From Candidatus Zipacnadia bacterium (GTDB lineage Bacteria; Armatimonadota; Zipacnadia; Zipacnadales; UBA5352): 38,447 bases of DNA. Below are positions 17,678 through 28,171 of the stretch, in pieces. The first letter of the stretch is position 1. Each line of letters opens with the position of its first letter. The translations under genes were made by a program, and so were the position numbers. Where the stretch lies: assembly GCA_029820295.1 (NCBI GenBank), contig JALGVA010000033.1, positions 35,748 to 74,194 on the forward strand, in the 5' to 3' direction. The notes under the pieces were generated by a model. The model ran no database searches. It was not told the DNA's origin and saw only the letters and a list, made by a program, of their open reading frames with translations.

Positions 17678-18310
17678 TCAGGCGAGCAGCTCGTTGACCT
17701 TGTCCACCGCCGAGGCGGCGTCGGGCGCGTAGCCGTCCGCGCCGATCTCGTCGGCGTAGCTCTGTGTTACCGGCGCCCCGCCGATGATGACCTTGCACCG
17801 GTCGCGCAGGCCGGCCTCGGTGAGCGCATCGATGGTGTCCTTCATCGACGGCATGGTAGTGGTCAGCAGCGCCGACAGCGCGACCACGTTGGCCCCCTGG
17901 TCGCTGACGGCCGCCACGAACTGCTCGGGGGCCACATCCACCTCGAGGTCGATGATATCGAAGCCGCCGCCCTCGAGCATCATGGCCACCAGGTTCTTAC
18001 CGATGTCGTGCAGATCGCCCTTCACCGTGCCGATGGCGACCGTGCCCTTGGCCTCCACCTCGCCCTCAGTCAGCAGCGGCTTGACCTTGGCCATGGCGGA
18101 CTGCATCGCGCGCGCCGCGATGAGCACCTCAGGGACGTAGAACTCGTTGTTCTTGAACTTCTCGCCGACCACGCTCATGCCGGCGATCAGCCCGTCGTTG
18201 ATGATCGTGCCGGGCCGCATTCCCTCGTCGATGGCCTCCTGGGTCAGCCTTTCGGCCTCCTCCTTCTGGCCATTGATGACAGCCTCTGCCAGAGCCTGCA
18301 GGTCCGCCAT
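17678..18310 (-). CDS. Corrinoid (cobalamin-binding) protein, MtbC/MttC-like
   Basis: 210 residues, the standard length for stand-alone methyltransferase corrinoid proteins. Residues 1-85 form the helical cap domain with LTQEAIDEGMRPGTIINDGLIAGM. The cobalamin domain has the lower-ligand motif GDLHDIGKNLV (H101), then a VALSALLTTTM loop and GGAPV, which surround the B12 tail. These proteins carry a methyl group between a substrate-specific methyltransferase and a second methyltransferase. The start has a GGGAGG upstream. The gene for its likely reactivase is 82 bases upstream, but no MttB, MtaB or MtrH-like partner is in the window, so the methyl donor is unknown. Confidence 0.9.
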   Translation of the reverse strand: MADLQALAEAVINGQKEEAERLTQEAIDEGMRPGTIINDGLIAGMSVVGEKFKNNEFYVPEVLIAARAMQSAMAKVKPLLTEGEVEAKGTVAIGTVKGDLHDIGKNLVAMMLEGGGFDIIDLEVDVAPEQFVAAVSDQGANVVALSALLTTTMPSMKDTIDALTEAGLRDRCKVIIGGAPVTQSYADEIGADGYAPDAASAVDKVNELLA

Positions 18311-18354
18311 GTGGTGTAACCTCCCGTTCGGTTTGCGACCGTCCGTTACCCCAA

Positions 18355-18374
18355 ACGCGCCCACGTGGGCGCGT
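18355..18374 (-). repeat. Perfect 20-base palindrome between RACE and corrinoid genes
   Basis: The sequence reads identically on both strands, centred on CACGTG, with ACGCGCCC arms. It lies 19 bases after the stop of the activator gene and 45 bases before the start of the corrinoid gene. On the minus strand it is followed by TTGGGG, too short a T-run for a convincing terminator. It could be an operator for a dimeric regulator, an mRNA hairpin tuning the ratio of the two proteins, or a weak terminator. Confidence 0.5.
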
Positions 18375-18392
18375 GTTGACGCCTTGATCAGG

Positions 18393-20225
18393 TCAGTCCG
18401 GGAAGATCATGCTGTCGGCGAACGCCATCTGGAAGCGCGGGTTGGCCATCAGCTCGATGTGCTCGGCGCGGCGGGCCAGCTCCGCGGCGTAGCGCCGCTG
18501 GGCGGTCGAGACCAGCGCGGCCAGCGCCCCGGCCCCGGCGGCGTTGCCGACGCCCTGAATACGCTCAGGCGGCAGGTCGGGCAGCAGACCCATGCGCAAC
18601 GCGCTGCGCCGGTCGATGTAATTGCCGAAGGCGCCGGCGAGCAGAATCTCGTCGATCTCATCGGTCCCGATCCCGGCCTCCGCGCACAGTAGTTCGACCG
18701 CGGCCCGCACGGCACCTTTCGCGAGCTGCACTTCGCGCACATCTTTTTGCGTGAAGACGATCTCGCCGCTGCCGTTGTCACCGCCGGGGGCGACCACGAA
18801 CTCGCGGGTCGAGCCCTCCCCGCGCAGGCGCGAGGCGATGCCCTCGGCCAGCTTCTCAGCAGCGCTGGCGTCGGCCAGGCGGCCGCCGCTGTCGGCCGCG
18901 CCCGAATCGAGCAGCGCGGCGACAATGTCGAAGATGCCTGAGCCGCAGATGCCGTTGGGTCGGACGCCGCCGATGGTGGCGTAGCCGATGGTGCCGTTGC
19001 GCAGCCAGACGCGCTCGATGGCGCCGTTGGCCGCGCGCACGCCGTTGCTGATCTCGCCCCCCTCGAAAGCGGGGCCGGCGGCACAGGAGGCGACCAGCAG
19101 CCGCTCGCCCGACCACAGCATGACCTCGCCGTTGGTGCCGATGTCGATGGCGAGGGTCGGCCTCTCGCGCTCGGTCATGCGCGATACCAGCAGCACGCCC
19201 ACGGTGTCGGCGCCCACGAAGCCGGCGATGACCGGGAGGCAGTATACGCTGCCCGCCCGGTTGATGGCAAGCCCGGCCTCCTCGGCCGAGAGCACCATGG
19301 GCTGGGTGGTGACCGGGATGTACGGCGCGCGCGCGAGGTTGCGCGGGTCAAGGCCGAGGAAGAGGTGGTGCATGCAGGTGTTACCGACCACCGTGAGTTC
19401 GTAGATATCGCGGCGGCGCGCATCCACCTGAGCGACCGCTTCACCCAGCAGACGGTTGATGAGGTCCACGATCAGGCGGCGCATGTCATCGAGGCCGGTG
19501 GTCGTGCTCTCGACGTACTCGATGCGTGAGATCAGGTCGTGACCATGGCGCGCCTGCGGGTTGAGGTCAGAGGCGGTGGCGAGGCGCTCGCCGCTGCGCA
19601 GATCAACGAGGTACGCGACCACCGTAGTGGTGCCGATGTCCACCGCCGCGCCCAGGCAGCACGGCTCAGTGTGGGGTGCGCGGACCGCCGCGAGCGTGTC
19701 GCCGACCATCACGGCGGTGACAGCGAACTTGTTGGCGCGCAGCACCCCGGGCATCTCGGCCAGCGCGGCGTGATCAATGTGCAGGTCGGCGACGGGCACA
19801 CCCAGGCCATCGGCCACGCGCTCGGCGTCGCTGCGCTGGTCGGCCAGCGAGGGCTCAGGCAGCTCCAGGCACCGGCTCGTCACATTAGGCGACAGCTCGA
19901 GATGGCGCCAGGTGTCCTCCGAGAGGATCTTGCCCCCGACGGTCCGGGAATCGGAGGGCACGATGATCTGGGCATCGCCCATCAGCACGGCCTCGCAGGC
20001 CAGGCGGAAGCCGTTGCGCAGTTCCTCGCCGGTGAGCAGGTCGCGCTCAGCCTGGGTGGGTTCCTCGCAGCCGTTGGCTACGATGACGCGGCAGCGACCG
20101 CAGCGACCGCGGCCGCCGCAGGGGGCGGTGATAGGCACATCAAGCTCATGAGCGACCTCGAGCACGGTCTGCCCGGGCTCGACCCGACCGCTCTCCCCCC
20201 CCGGCTTGAAGGTGACGGTAATCAT
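18393..20225 (-). CDS. Reductive activator of corrinoid enzymes (RACE; ferredoxin plus ASKHA domain)
   Basis: 610 residues. The N-terminal 2Fe-2S ferredoxin has Cys36, Cys42, Cys45 and Cys77 (CGGRGRCGRC plus RLAC). A linker follows, then a DUF4445/ASKHA ATPase domain with two phosphate-binding segments, DIGTTTVVAYL (196-206) and DIGTNGEVML (361-370), and late glycine-rich ICGSGIFD and LAGAFGNYID. RACE proteins use ATP and low-potential electrons to return an oxidised Co(II) corrinoid to Co(I). The partner is almost certainly the corrinoid protein encoded next. The ATG has no evident Shine-Dalgarno, which is unusual in this window. Membership of the family is clear; the specific electron donor is not encoded nearby. 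Confidence 0.92.
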   Translation of the reverse strand: MITVTFKPGGESGRVEPGQTVLEVAHELDVPITAPCGGRGRCGRCRVIVANGCEEPTQAERDLLTGEELRNGFRLACEAVLMGDAQIIVPSDSRTVGGKILSEDTWRHLELSPNVTSRCLELPEPSLADQRSDAERVADGLGVPVADLHIDHAALAEMPGVLRANKFAVTAVMVGDTLAAVRAPHTEPCCLGAAVDIGTTTVVAYLVDLRSGERLATASDLNPQARHGHDLISRIEYVESTTTGLDDMRRLIVDLINRLLGEAVAQVDARRRDIYELTVVGNTCMHHLFLGLDPRNLARAPYIPVTTQPMVLSAEEAGLAINRAGSVYCLPVIAGFVGADTVGVLLVSRMTERERPTLAIDIGTNGEVMLWSGERLLVASCAAGPAFEGGEISNGVRAANGAIERVWLRNGTIGYATIGGVRPNGICGSGIFDIVAALLDSGAADSGGRLADASAAEKLAEGIASRLRGEGSTREFVVAPGGDNGSGEIVFTQKDVREVQLAKGAVRAAVELLCAEAGIGTDEIDEILLAGAFGNYIDRRSALRMGLLPDLPPERIQGVGNAAGAGALAALVSTAQRRYAAELARRAEHIELMANPRFQMAFADSMIFPD

Positions 20226-20288
20226 CGCGCAAAGCCGGACCCGCGGGCCGCAACGGCGCCCCGGACCCGGCTCCTCGTGTCCTCCCCG

Positions 20289-20648
20289 TCAGTCGTAGTA
20301 CGAGAGCTGCTTCTGCGCCTCGACGCCATGCTTGGAGTCGGCGTCAAGCTCGACGACGCGCTCAAAGAAGGGCTTCGCCTCATCGTACATGCCCAGCATC
20401 GTGTAGTGCTTGCCCGCGTCGAGCAGATAGAGCTGGTTGTCGGGCTCGGCCTCGCAGGCCTGCACGATCGTCTCGAGCGCCTCGTCGAACTCGCCTATGT
20501 TCATCAGCGACAGGCCCAGCCCCCACATGGCCTCCGCCGAATCGGGATCCTCCGCGAGGACCTGCCGGTACAGCTCGATCGCCTCGTCGTACTCCCCGTT
20601 GATCCGGTGCTCATGGGCCTGCTCGAGCACTTCGCTGCCCGCACCCAT
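20289..20648 (-). CDS. Small TPR-repeat protein
   Basis: 119 residues made almost entirely of three tetratricopeptide repeats of about 34 residues (starting near 10, 44 and 78; for example GEYDEAIELYRQVLAEDPDSAEAMW). There is no signal peptide or other domain, so it should be cytoplasmic. TPR units bind other proteins, so it is probably an adaptor. It lies between the fmt end of the housekeeping operon (83 bases upstream) and the RACE gene (63 bases downstream). It occupies the place after fmt where many bacteria have rsmB. A GGAGG is present 10 bases before the ATG. No partner can be named. Confidence 0.8.
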   Translation of the reverse strand: MGAGSEVLEQAHEHRINGEYDEAIELYRQVLAEDPDSAEAMWGLGLSLMNIGEFDEALETIVQACEAEPDNQLYLLDAGKHYTMLGMYDEAKPFFERVVELDADSKHGVEAQKQLSYYD

Positions 20649-20731
20649 CAGGTCGCGTCCTCCAAGCTGATGCCGGCGTGCCCGCCGTAGACAACGGCGC
20701 TGGCGCGGCGCGGCCCCTCGACGGTGTCAGT

Positions 20732-21670
20732 CTATCCGAAGCGGTCGCCGATGGCAAGCCTCGCCCCGCGCAGGAACTCCGCCCCGCTCATCGGCCGCCG
20801 ACCCTCGGGCTGCAGACGCACAACCTCCACCGCCCCGTCGCCAACGCGCACAAGCGGCCCCGCTCCGTGGGACATTTCGACGATCTCGCCCGGGCTCCCT
20901 TCCTCGCTTAACATTTTTTGTCCGATTTCTACAGCCTGCACCTTGACCCGCCGCCCCCCCAGTCGGCACCAGGCGCCCGGCCACGGCGTGCACGCGCGCA
21001 CCAGGCGCCGCACCTCCTCGGCCGGCGCGGCCCAGTCGATGCGGCAGTCGTCGGTCGTCACGCGCCCCACGTAGGTGGCCGCGGCCTCGTCCTGGGGCGT
21101 GCGCGGGGCCTCGCCCGCCTCGATCAGCGTCACTGCTTCGACAAGTAACGGAACGCCGATCGCGGTGAGCCGGTCGGTCAGCGTGCCCCGGTTGTCATCC
21201 TCGGCGATCTCCAGCTCGCGTTGGAGGATGATGTCGCCGGCGTCCAGCTCGAGCGCCATGTGCTGGATGGTCACGCCGGTGGTCGTCAGGCCCCGGCGCA
21301 GGGCGCCGTAGACCGGCGCCGCGCCGCGCAGCTCTGGCAGCAGCGAGTAGTGCACGTTGATGAAGCCCGCGGGCGTCAGCTCCAGCAGCGTGCGCCGCAG
21401 GATCTGGCCGTAGGCGACCACCACCCCAAGCTGCGGGCGGCGCGCGTCCAGCGCCGTGATGAAGGCCTCACTTGCGGCCGACTCGGGCGTCAGCACAGGC
21501 AGGCCCAGCTCCTCGGCGACCATGCGCACCGGGCTGGGCGTCGGAGCGCGGCCACGCCCGGCCGGGCGGTCGGGCTGCGTGACCACCGCGACCACCTCGT
21601 GCCCGGCGTCCAGCAGCGCCCGCAGGTAGGGCACCGACGGCGGCGGGGTGCCGAAGAACGCGATGCGCAT
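20732..21670 (-). CDS. fmt: Methionyl-tRNA formyltransferase
   Basis: 312 residues, the usual length. It transfers a formyl group from 10-formyl-tetrahydrofolate to the amino group of Met-tRNA(fMet), allowing initiation. The N-terminal Rossmann domain starts MRIAFFGTPPPSVPYL. Catalytic residues are present in FINVHYSLLPELRGAAP (N105, H107, with SLLP) and ELDAGDII (Asp near 143-146). The C-terminal OB-like tRNA-binding domain starts near 205. The ATG at 21670 lies 8 bases after the def stop, and the two genes act on the same N-terminal formyl group in sequence. It is the last clear gene of the gmk operon. Confidence 0.95.
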   Translation of the reverse strand: MRIAFFGTPPPSVPYLRALLDAGHEVVAVVTQPDRPAGRGRAPTPSPVRMVAEELGLPVLTPESAASEAFITALDARRPQLGVVVAYGQILRRTLLELTPAGFINVHYSLLPELRGAAPVYGALRRGLTTTGVTIQHMALELDAGDIILQRELEIAEDDNRGTLTDRLTAIGVPLLVEAVTLIEAGEAPRTPQDEAAATYVGRVTTDDCRIDWAAPAEEVRRLVRACTPWPGAWCRLGGRRVKVQAVEIGQKMLSEEGSPGEIVEMSHGAGPLVRVGDGAVEVVRLQPEGRRPMSGAEFLRGARLAIGDRFG

Positions 21671-21677
21671 TCCGGCC

Positions 21678-22244
21678 TCAACTCCCCCGGCGGGCGCGCA
21701 GGCGGTCGAACGCCTCCAGCGCCTCCTCGACCGTGGTCGGCTCCGTGCGGTAGCCCGACTCCTCGCTCTCATCGGGACGCAGCCAGACGAGCGAGTCAGG
21801 CTCTACCAGGTCGATGAACAGCCGGCCCTCGAGGTGGTCCAGCTCATGCGACAGGCAGCGGGCCATCAGGCCCTCGCCCTCAAGAGTGGTAGGATTCCCG
21901 CTCGGGTCCACGGCGGCCACGACGACCCGCGCCGGCCGGATGACCATCCCGCGTAGCGTCGGCAGGCTCAGGCATGCCTCGGTGCCCTCTTGCTCGCCCT
22001 CCGACTCGATGATGCGGGGGTTGATGAGTTCGAGCACGCGCTCGGACTCGGGATCGCGCATCACGGTCACGGCCGCCACCGGCACGCCGATCTGCGCCGC
22101 CGCCAGCCCCAGGCCGCTCGCGTGCCGCATGGTGTCGCGCAGATCGTCGAGCAGTTGGATGACGTCCTCGTCGATGTTTCGCAACCGCCGGGCCTTGCGG
22201 CGCAGCGTCGGGTCGCCGCAGTAGACAATTCGTCGGACTGCCAT
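21678..22244 (-). CDS. def: Peptide deformylase
   Basis: 188 residues. It removes the formyl group from nascent chains using a metal held by one Cys and two His. The three motifs are GLGLAAAQIG (44-53), EACLS (89-93, Cys91) and HELDH (133-137). The middle motif is normally EGCLS; here Gly is replaced by Ala. That change is seen in some deformylases, and the Cys ligand is intact. A C-terminal extension after about 150 is acidic and probably flexible. An AAGGAAG ribosome site precedes the ATG. It is between priA (36 bases) and fmt (7 bases). Confidence 0.95.
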   Translation of the reverse strand: MAVRRIVYCGDPTLRRKARRLRNIDEDVIQLLDDLRDTMRHASGLGLAAAQIGVPVAAVTVMRDPESERVLELINPRIIESEGEQEGTEACLSLPTLRGMVIRPARVVVAAVDPSGNPTTLEGEGLMARCLSHELDHLEGRLFIDLVEPDSLVWLRPDESEESGYRTEPTTVEEALEAFDRLRARRGS

Positions 22245-22280
22245 GTCCCGTCTTCCTTACGGCGGGCGCGACCGGCCCGC

Positions 22281-24820
22281 TCACATCATGTCCAGTGGAT
22301 CGACGTCAACCGTGACGGCCGCCGCGTCGGCGCCGAGGGCGTCCAGCGCCTCCAGCAGCGCGGCCCGCAGATCCTCGATGGAGCGCCCCTTGAGCAGCAG
22401 ATGGTACCGGTAGCGCCCGCGCAGCTTGGCCAGCGGCGCCCGTGCCGGCCCCACGAACTGCAGCGCGCCACGCTTGTGCGCCAGGCCGCGCTTCTGCAGC
22501 TCGTAGGCCAGCCTGCGCGCCACGGCGAGGGCGCGATCTTCGTCCCCGTCGGCGATCGTCAGGTTGATCAGTCGCGCGAAGGGAGGATACATGTTCTCGC
22601 GCCGATTGGCAAGCTCGGCGGCGTAGAAGGCCTCGTAGTCATGGCGGCTGGCGCTGGTGACGGCGAGGTGGTCGGGGTTGTAGGTCTGCACGAGCACACG
22701 GCCGGGCTTGTCGGCGCGCCCGGCGCGGCCCGCCACCTGGGTCAGAAGCTGGAAGGTGGCCTCGGAGGCGCGGAAATCGGCACGGTTCAGGCCGGTGTCG
22801 GCGTTGAGCACGCCCACGAGCGTAACATCGGGAAAGTCGTGGCCCTTGGCGATCATCTGCGTGCCGATGAGCACGTTGGCTTCGCCGGCGGCGAAGCGGC
22901 CGAGGATGTCGGCGTAGGCGCCCCTGCGCGTGGTGGTGTCACGGTCCATGCGCAGCACGCGGGCCAGCTCGAACTCGCGCGCGACCTGGTCGGCCACGCG
23001 TTCGGTCCCCAGCCCGTGGAAGCCGATGTCCTCAGACCTGCACGCCGGGCACCGCTCGGGCATGGGCAGCGCGAAGTCGCAGTGGTGGCAGCGCATGTCG
23101 CGGGTGTCGTGGTGGTAGATCAGCGAGACCGAGCAGTCCCGGCAGCGCAGCGTGTACCCGCAGTTGCGGCACATGACGAAGGTCGAGTAGCCGCGGCGGT
23201 TGAGGAAGAGCATCGCCTGTTCGCCGCGCTCGAGGCAGCCCTGCAGTGCGTCGAGCAGCCGCTGGCTGAAGGTGCCGCCGGCGCCCATGAGCGTCTCGCC
23301 GCGCAGGTCGATGATCTCGACCTCCGGCAGCGGGCGGTCGTCGATGCGCGTGGGCAGGTGGCACAGGCTCAGGCCATCGAGGCGACTCTTCGCGGCGTGG
23401 TAGGTCTCCAGCGAGGGCGTGGCGCTGCCCATCACCAGCGTGGCCTGATGCTGCTGCGCGCGGCGCCGGGCGACCTCGACGGCGTGATAGCGGGGCGGGC
23501 CGTCCTGCTTGTAGGCGCGCTCGTGCTCCTCGTCGATGACGATCACACCGATGTCGGCCAGCGGCGCGAAGATCGCCGAGCGCGCGCCCACCACCAGGTC
23601 GGCGCGCCCACGCTCGATGCGCGCCCACTCGTCGAACCGTTCGCCGGGGCTCAGCCCGCTGTGCAGCAGCGCCAGGCGATCGCCGAAGCGCGCGCGGAAC
23701 CGCCCGACCATCTGCGGGGTGAGCGCGATCTCGGGCACCAGCACGATGGCGCCGCGCCCGCGTGCCAGCGCCGCCTGGATGGCGTGCAGGTAGACCTCGG
23801 TCTTGCCCGAGCCGGTGACGCCGTGCAGCACCACGCCCTCGAAGCGATGCGCCTGCAACGCGGCGTCGATGCGGTCAAAGGCGCACTGCTGATCGCCGGT
23901 CAGGCACAGAAAGTCGCGCTCCTGCCCGTGCAGCTCGGCACGCTCAGGAATGCGGCGCACAGTCTCATCGGCGACGATCACCAGGCCCTTGTCGGCAAGC
24001 GCATTCACTGCGCCCCGGTTAAGATCCGCGACCGGCGCGCCGTCCTCGCAGGCCAGCAGCTCCTGCAGCACCTCGGCCTGGCGAGGTGCGCGCGGCTGTG
24101 CCTGCATGATGATCTCGGCCCAGTCGCGGTCCCCGTTAAGTCGCGCCACCTGCCGGCGCAACGCCTGCACGCGCGGCGGGGACAGGGCGCGGCGCAGGCG
24201 CACCAGCCCGCGCTCGGCCAGCGCGTTCACGCTCGAGGTGACCACGCTCGCGGTCGCGGACGGATCGGCCTCGGCCAGCGACGCCTGCAGATCAGCGAGG
24301 TCGATCTCCTCCCCCGCCTCTCGAATCGTCTCGAACACCTGCTGCTGTCGTGGCGCGCGAGACAGCTCGCCCGCCGAGGTCTGCGCGCCTTGGTCGGTGA
24401 GCGCAACGAAGCTGCGGGTGTCGCGGCCCGCCCCGGGCGGGAGCAGGCAGCGCAGGGCGTCGCGCAGCGGGGCGAGGTAATGCCTGGCCATCCAGCGGGC
24501 CAGCTCAAGGCCGCCCTCGTCGAAGACCGGGCCATCGACCAACAGCCTTGTGATCGGCCGGATGCGCACTCCAGGAGGAGCCTCGGCGAAGCCGACCACC
24601 CACCCGGGAACCCGTCGCCGCCCCAGTGGCGCCAGAACGTAGCTGCCGACCTGAAGCTCATCCTCCAGGTCGGCAGGCACTGAGTAGGTCAGCTCCATGT
24701 CGAGCGCGCGGCCGGGCTGATCGACGATCACCTGCACGAAAGGGCCGGCATCATCGCAGCCGGTCTCCTCGGACTGCGGTGGGTCGGTGTCGAGCAGTCG
24801 AGGTTGCCGGTGGCGCTGCG

Positions 24821-24824
<4 letters not shown>
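22281..24824 (-). CDS. priA: Primosomal replication restart helicase PriA
   Basis: 847 residues. PriA recognises stalled forks and reloads DnaB. It has the N-terminal DNA-binding region from about 30 to 130, a winged-helix region, Walker A GVTGSGKT (335-342), the DEEH box (431-434) with HERAYKQ, and GSATPS. Eight cysteines binding two zincs are at 552, 555, 561, 564, 579, 582, 592 and 595. It ends with the C-terminal helicase motifs ([19 protein letters not shown]). The start is TTG at 24824, overlapping the metK stop as TTGA, with GAAGAGG seven bases upstream. An internal GTG at 24737 is possible but lacks a ribosome site. Confidence 0.95.
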
Positions 24825-25969
<1,145 letters not shown>

Positions 25970-25997
25970 GATGCACGCCTCCTTGTCGGTGCCCGCG

Positions 25998-27224
25998 TCA
26001 GCGCCCGCTCTCCCGCCCCCGGGCGAGCAGCTCCTCTATCCGGTCGAGGATCGCACCCGCGACCTCGGCCTTGCTCATGATCGGGAATTCACTCCGGGTC
26101 CCCGTCGCGTCGATCAGCGTGATCTCATTCGCGTCGGTGGTGAAGCCCACGTCCAGGCGGCTGACGTCGTTGGCGGCGATCAGGTCGAGGCCCTTGGCGC
26201 GCAGCTTCTCCTCGGCGTGGGCCAGCAGCTCCTCAGTCTCGGCCGCGAAGCCCACCACCAGCGGCCGCGGCTCCCATGCCGCCACGCCGGCGATGATGTC
26301 CGGCGTGCGCTGCAGGCGCAGCGTCAGCTCCTCCCGGCCGGTCTTCTTGAGCTTGTGGTCGCTTGCCTCGACCGGCCGCCAGTCGGCGACCGCGGCGGCG
26401 CCGATGAAGACATCAACCGTCCCCGCGCGCGCCTGCACCGCCTCGTGCATCTCCTCGGCGCTGCCCACGCGTACGACCTCGACGCCCCGCGGATCGCTCA
26501 GCGCCACCGGGCCGCTGACCAGCGTCACCGCGCCCCCGCGCCGCGCGGCCTCCGCCGCCAGGGCATAGCCCATCTTGCCGCTGGAGGGGTTCGACAGGAA
26601 GCGCACCGGGTCGAGCGGCTCGCGCGTCGGGCCCGCGGTGACCAGGACGCGCAGTCCGGCCAGCGAATCGCTCGCGACGCCCAGTGCGTCTTCGAGCGCC
26701 TCCACGAGCGTCGCGGTGTCGGGGAGGCGGCCCACGCCCTCATCCCCGCAGGCGAGTCGGCCCTCGGCGGGTTCGAGGATGCGTACGCCGCGCTCGCTCA
26801 GCAGGCGCAGGTTGGCCTGCACAGGCGCGGAGCCGAGCATACGCGTGTTCATCGCCGGGGCCATGATGACCGGGCAGGTGAAAACCAGCAGCGCCGTGGA
26901 GAGCAGGTCGTCGGCGATGCCGTGCGCGTACTTGCCGATGATGTTAGCGGTCGCCGGCGCGACAATCACCGCCTCGGCGAAGTCGGCGAGCGAGATGTGC
27001 TCCATGTCGGCGCGCTCGGCCCACATGTCGTGGGAGACGGGCCCGCCAATCAGGGCCTCGAAGGTCAGGCGGCCGACGAAGCGCTCGGCGTTGCGAGTCA
27101 TGACCACGCGCACCTGCGCTCCGGCCTTGACCAGCGTGCTGACGAGATCGCAGGCCTTGTAGGCCGCGATGCCGCCGGTCACGCCAACCACGATCCTCCT
27201 GCCGTTGAGCGCGCCGTCGTCCAC
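25998..27224 (-). CDS. coaBC: Bifunctional phosphopantothenoylcysteine decarboxylase / phosphopantothenate-cysteine ligase
   Basis: 408 residues. The N-terminal CoaC flavoprotein domain (about 1-180) has [11 protein letters not shown], the catalytic His in MEHISLA (H76), PAMNTRM (N125) and the [10 protein letters not shown] loop. The CoaB ligase domain follows with [33 protein letters not shown] and the KLKK lysines. Together they make 4'-phosphopantetheine from phosphopantothenate and cysteine on the route to CoA. The start codon is GTG, 6 bases after the gmk stop, with GGAGG overlapping the end of gmk. The usual rpoZ gene between gmk and coaBC is absent. Confidence 0.96.
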   Translation of the reverse strand: MDDGALNGRRIVVGVTGGIAAYKACDLVSTLVKAGAQVRVVMTRNAERFVGRLTFEALIGGPVSHDMWAERADMEHISLADFAEAVIVAPATANIIGKYAHGIADDLLSTALLVFTCPVIMAPAMNTRMLGSAPVQANLRLLSERGVRILEPAEGRLACGDEGVGRLPDTATLVEALEDALGVASDSLAGLRVLVTAGPTREPLDPVRFLSNPSSGKMGYALAAEAARRGGAVTLVSGPVALSDPRGVEVVRVGSAEEMHEAVQARAGTVDVFIGAAAVADWRPVEASDHKLKKTGREELTLRLQRTPDIIAGVAAWEPRPLVVGFAAETEELLAHAEEKLRAKGLDLIAANDVSRLDVGFTTDANEITLIDATGTRSEFPIMSKAEVAGAILDRIEELLARGRESGR

Positions 27225-27230
27225 CGACCC

Positions 27231-27878
27231 TCACGCCTCCATGTCGTCGAGCAGGCGTCGCTGCAGCTCCTGCCAGCGCGTGCGTCGCAGACGGGACTTC
27301 TCGGCCACATAGATCGCCTCGAGGGCGTCTACGGCGTCCTCGAGGACGTCATTGACGATCAGGAACTGGAACATGCCGATGTGTCCGAACTCGATGCGCG
27401 CGCTGCGCAGCCGGCGCACCACGGCCTCGGCGTCCTCGGTGTTACGGCGGGCCAGCCGCTCCGCAAGCGCCCGCGCGCTGGGCGGCGCGACGAACACCAG
27501 CACCGCCTCGGGCAGCGCATGGCGCACGCTGCGCGCGCCCTGGAAGTCGATCTCCAGGACGATGTCCCGCCCGTCTTCGAGCGCGTCCTCCACCGGGGCG
27601 CGCGGGGTGCCGTAGAAGTGTGTCCCGTGCACCACCGCCCACTCGAGCAGCTCGCCCTCGCGCCTCATGCGGGCGAACTCCTCGGAGCTGACAAAGTGGT
27701 AGTCGCGCCCGTCCACCTCGCCCTCGCGCGGCTCGCGCGTGGTGCACGAGATCGACCACTCGACCCGCGGGTGGCGCTCGCGCAGGCCCGCGATCATTGT
27801 GCCCTTGCCCACGCCCGACGGCCCGGCGACCACCAGCAATATGCCGCGCCCGGTCCGGCGGGCGTCAGCGTCGCTCAC
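27231..27878 (-). CDS. gmk: Guanylate kinase
   Basis: 215 residues. It phosphorylates GMP to GDP with ATP. The P-loop GPSGVGKGT is at 19-27, followed by the GMP-binding segment SISCTTREPREGEVDGRDYHFV and the lid region RLARRNTEDAEAVVRRL. I chose the GTG at 27878, with ACGGAG eight bases upstream; a TTG at 27932 would lie too close to the predicted transcription start. It is the first gene of the operon running to fmt, with its promoter just upstream. Confidence 0.95.
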   Translation of the reverse strand: MSDADARRTGRGILLVVAGPSGVGKGTMIAGLRERHPRVEWSISCTTREPREGEVDGRDYHFVSSEEFARMRREGELLEWAVVHGTHFYGTPRAPVEDALEDGRDIVLEIDFQGARSVRHALPEAVLVFVAPPSARALAERLARRNTEDAEAVVRRLRSARIEFGHIGMFQFLIVNDVLEDAVDALEAIYVAEKSRLRRTRWQELQRRLLDDMEA

Positions 27879-27920
27879 AGCGCGTGCTCCGTTCCGCGTT
27901 CGCTCAATGCAGCGCCGCGA

Positions 27921-27949
27921 AGTGTACCACAATTCCCATGGCAGTGCAA
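27921..27949 (-). promoter_or_regulatory. Sigma70-like promoter for the gmk operon, TTGCAC-N17-TACACT
   Basis: On the minus strand TTGCAC (27949-27944) and TACACT (27926-27921) are separated by 17 bases. The predicted start near 27914 leaves a leader of about 36 bases before gmk. The match is moderate, but position and spacing are right, in an AT-richer patch. Confidence 0.5.
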
Positions 27950-27963
27950 TTCCGAGGGCCCGG

Positions 27964-27997
27964 CCGTGCGCAGCCTGTGAGACTGCCCGTGCGCAGC
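27964..27997. repeat. 11-base direct repeat in the divergent intergenic region
   Basis: CCGTGCGCAGC occurs at 27964-27974 and again at 27987-27997, 23 bases apart start to start, about two helical turns. It lies between the gmk promoter and the promoter of the amidohydrolase-like gene. It could be a paired binding site for a regulator of either; chance in GC-rich DNA is also possible. Confidence 0.3.
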
Positions 27998-28106
27998 AGG
28001 TGGTGTCGCCGCGGGCGGCGAATGGCGAGCTGCTACCGTCGCGTTTGGGCCACGCATTGCGTGAGCCCGCACAGCGCGAGGGTAGCTGCTGTTCTCGCCA
28101 TCCCGC

Positions 28107-28135
28107 TTGCCGCGCCCGCCGCGATGCGCTATCCT
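28107..28135 (+). promoter_or_regulatory. Candidate sigma70-like promoter, TTGCCG-N17-TATCCT
   Basis: TTGCCG (28107-28112) and TATCCT (28130-28135) have 17 bases between them and would start transcription near 28142, about 30 bases before the ATG at 28172. The hexamers are moderate matches. Confidence 0.4.
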
Positions 28136-28171
28136 TCCCGCGCCGCCCATCTCCCGCGTGGAGGTCGCCGC

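Noticed and set aside
25970-25997. Possible SAM riboswitch before metK
   Set aside because: The gap after coaBC is 28 bases, far too short for any known SAM riboswitch, and the gene is in mid-operon.
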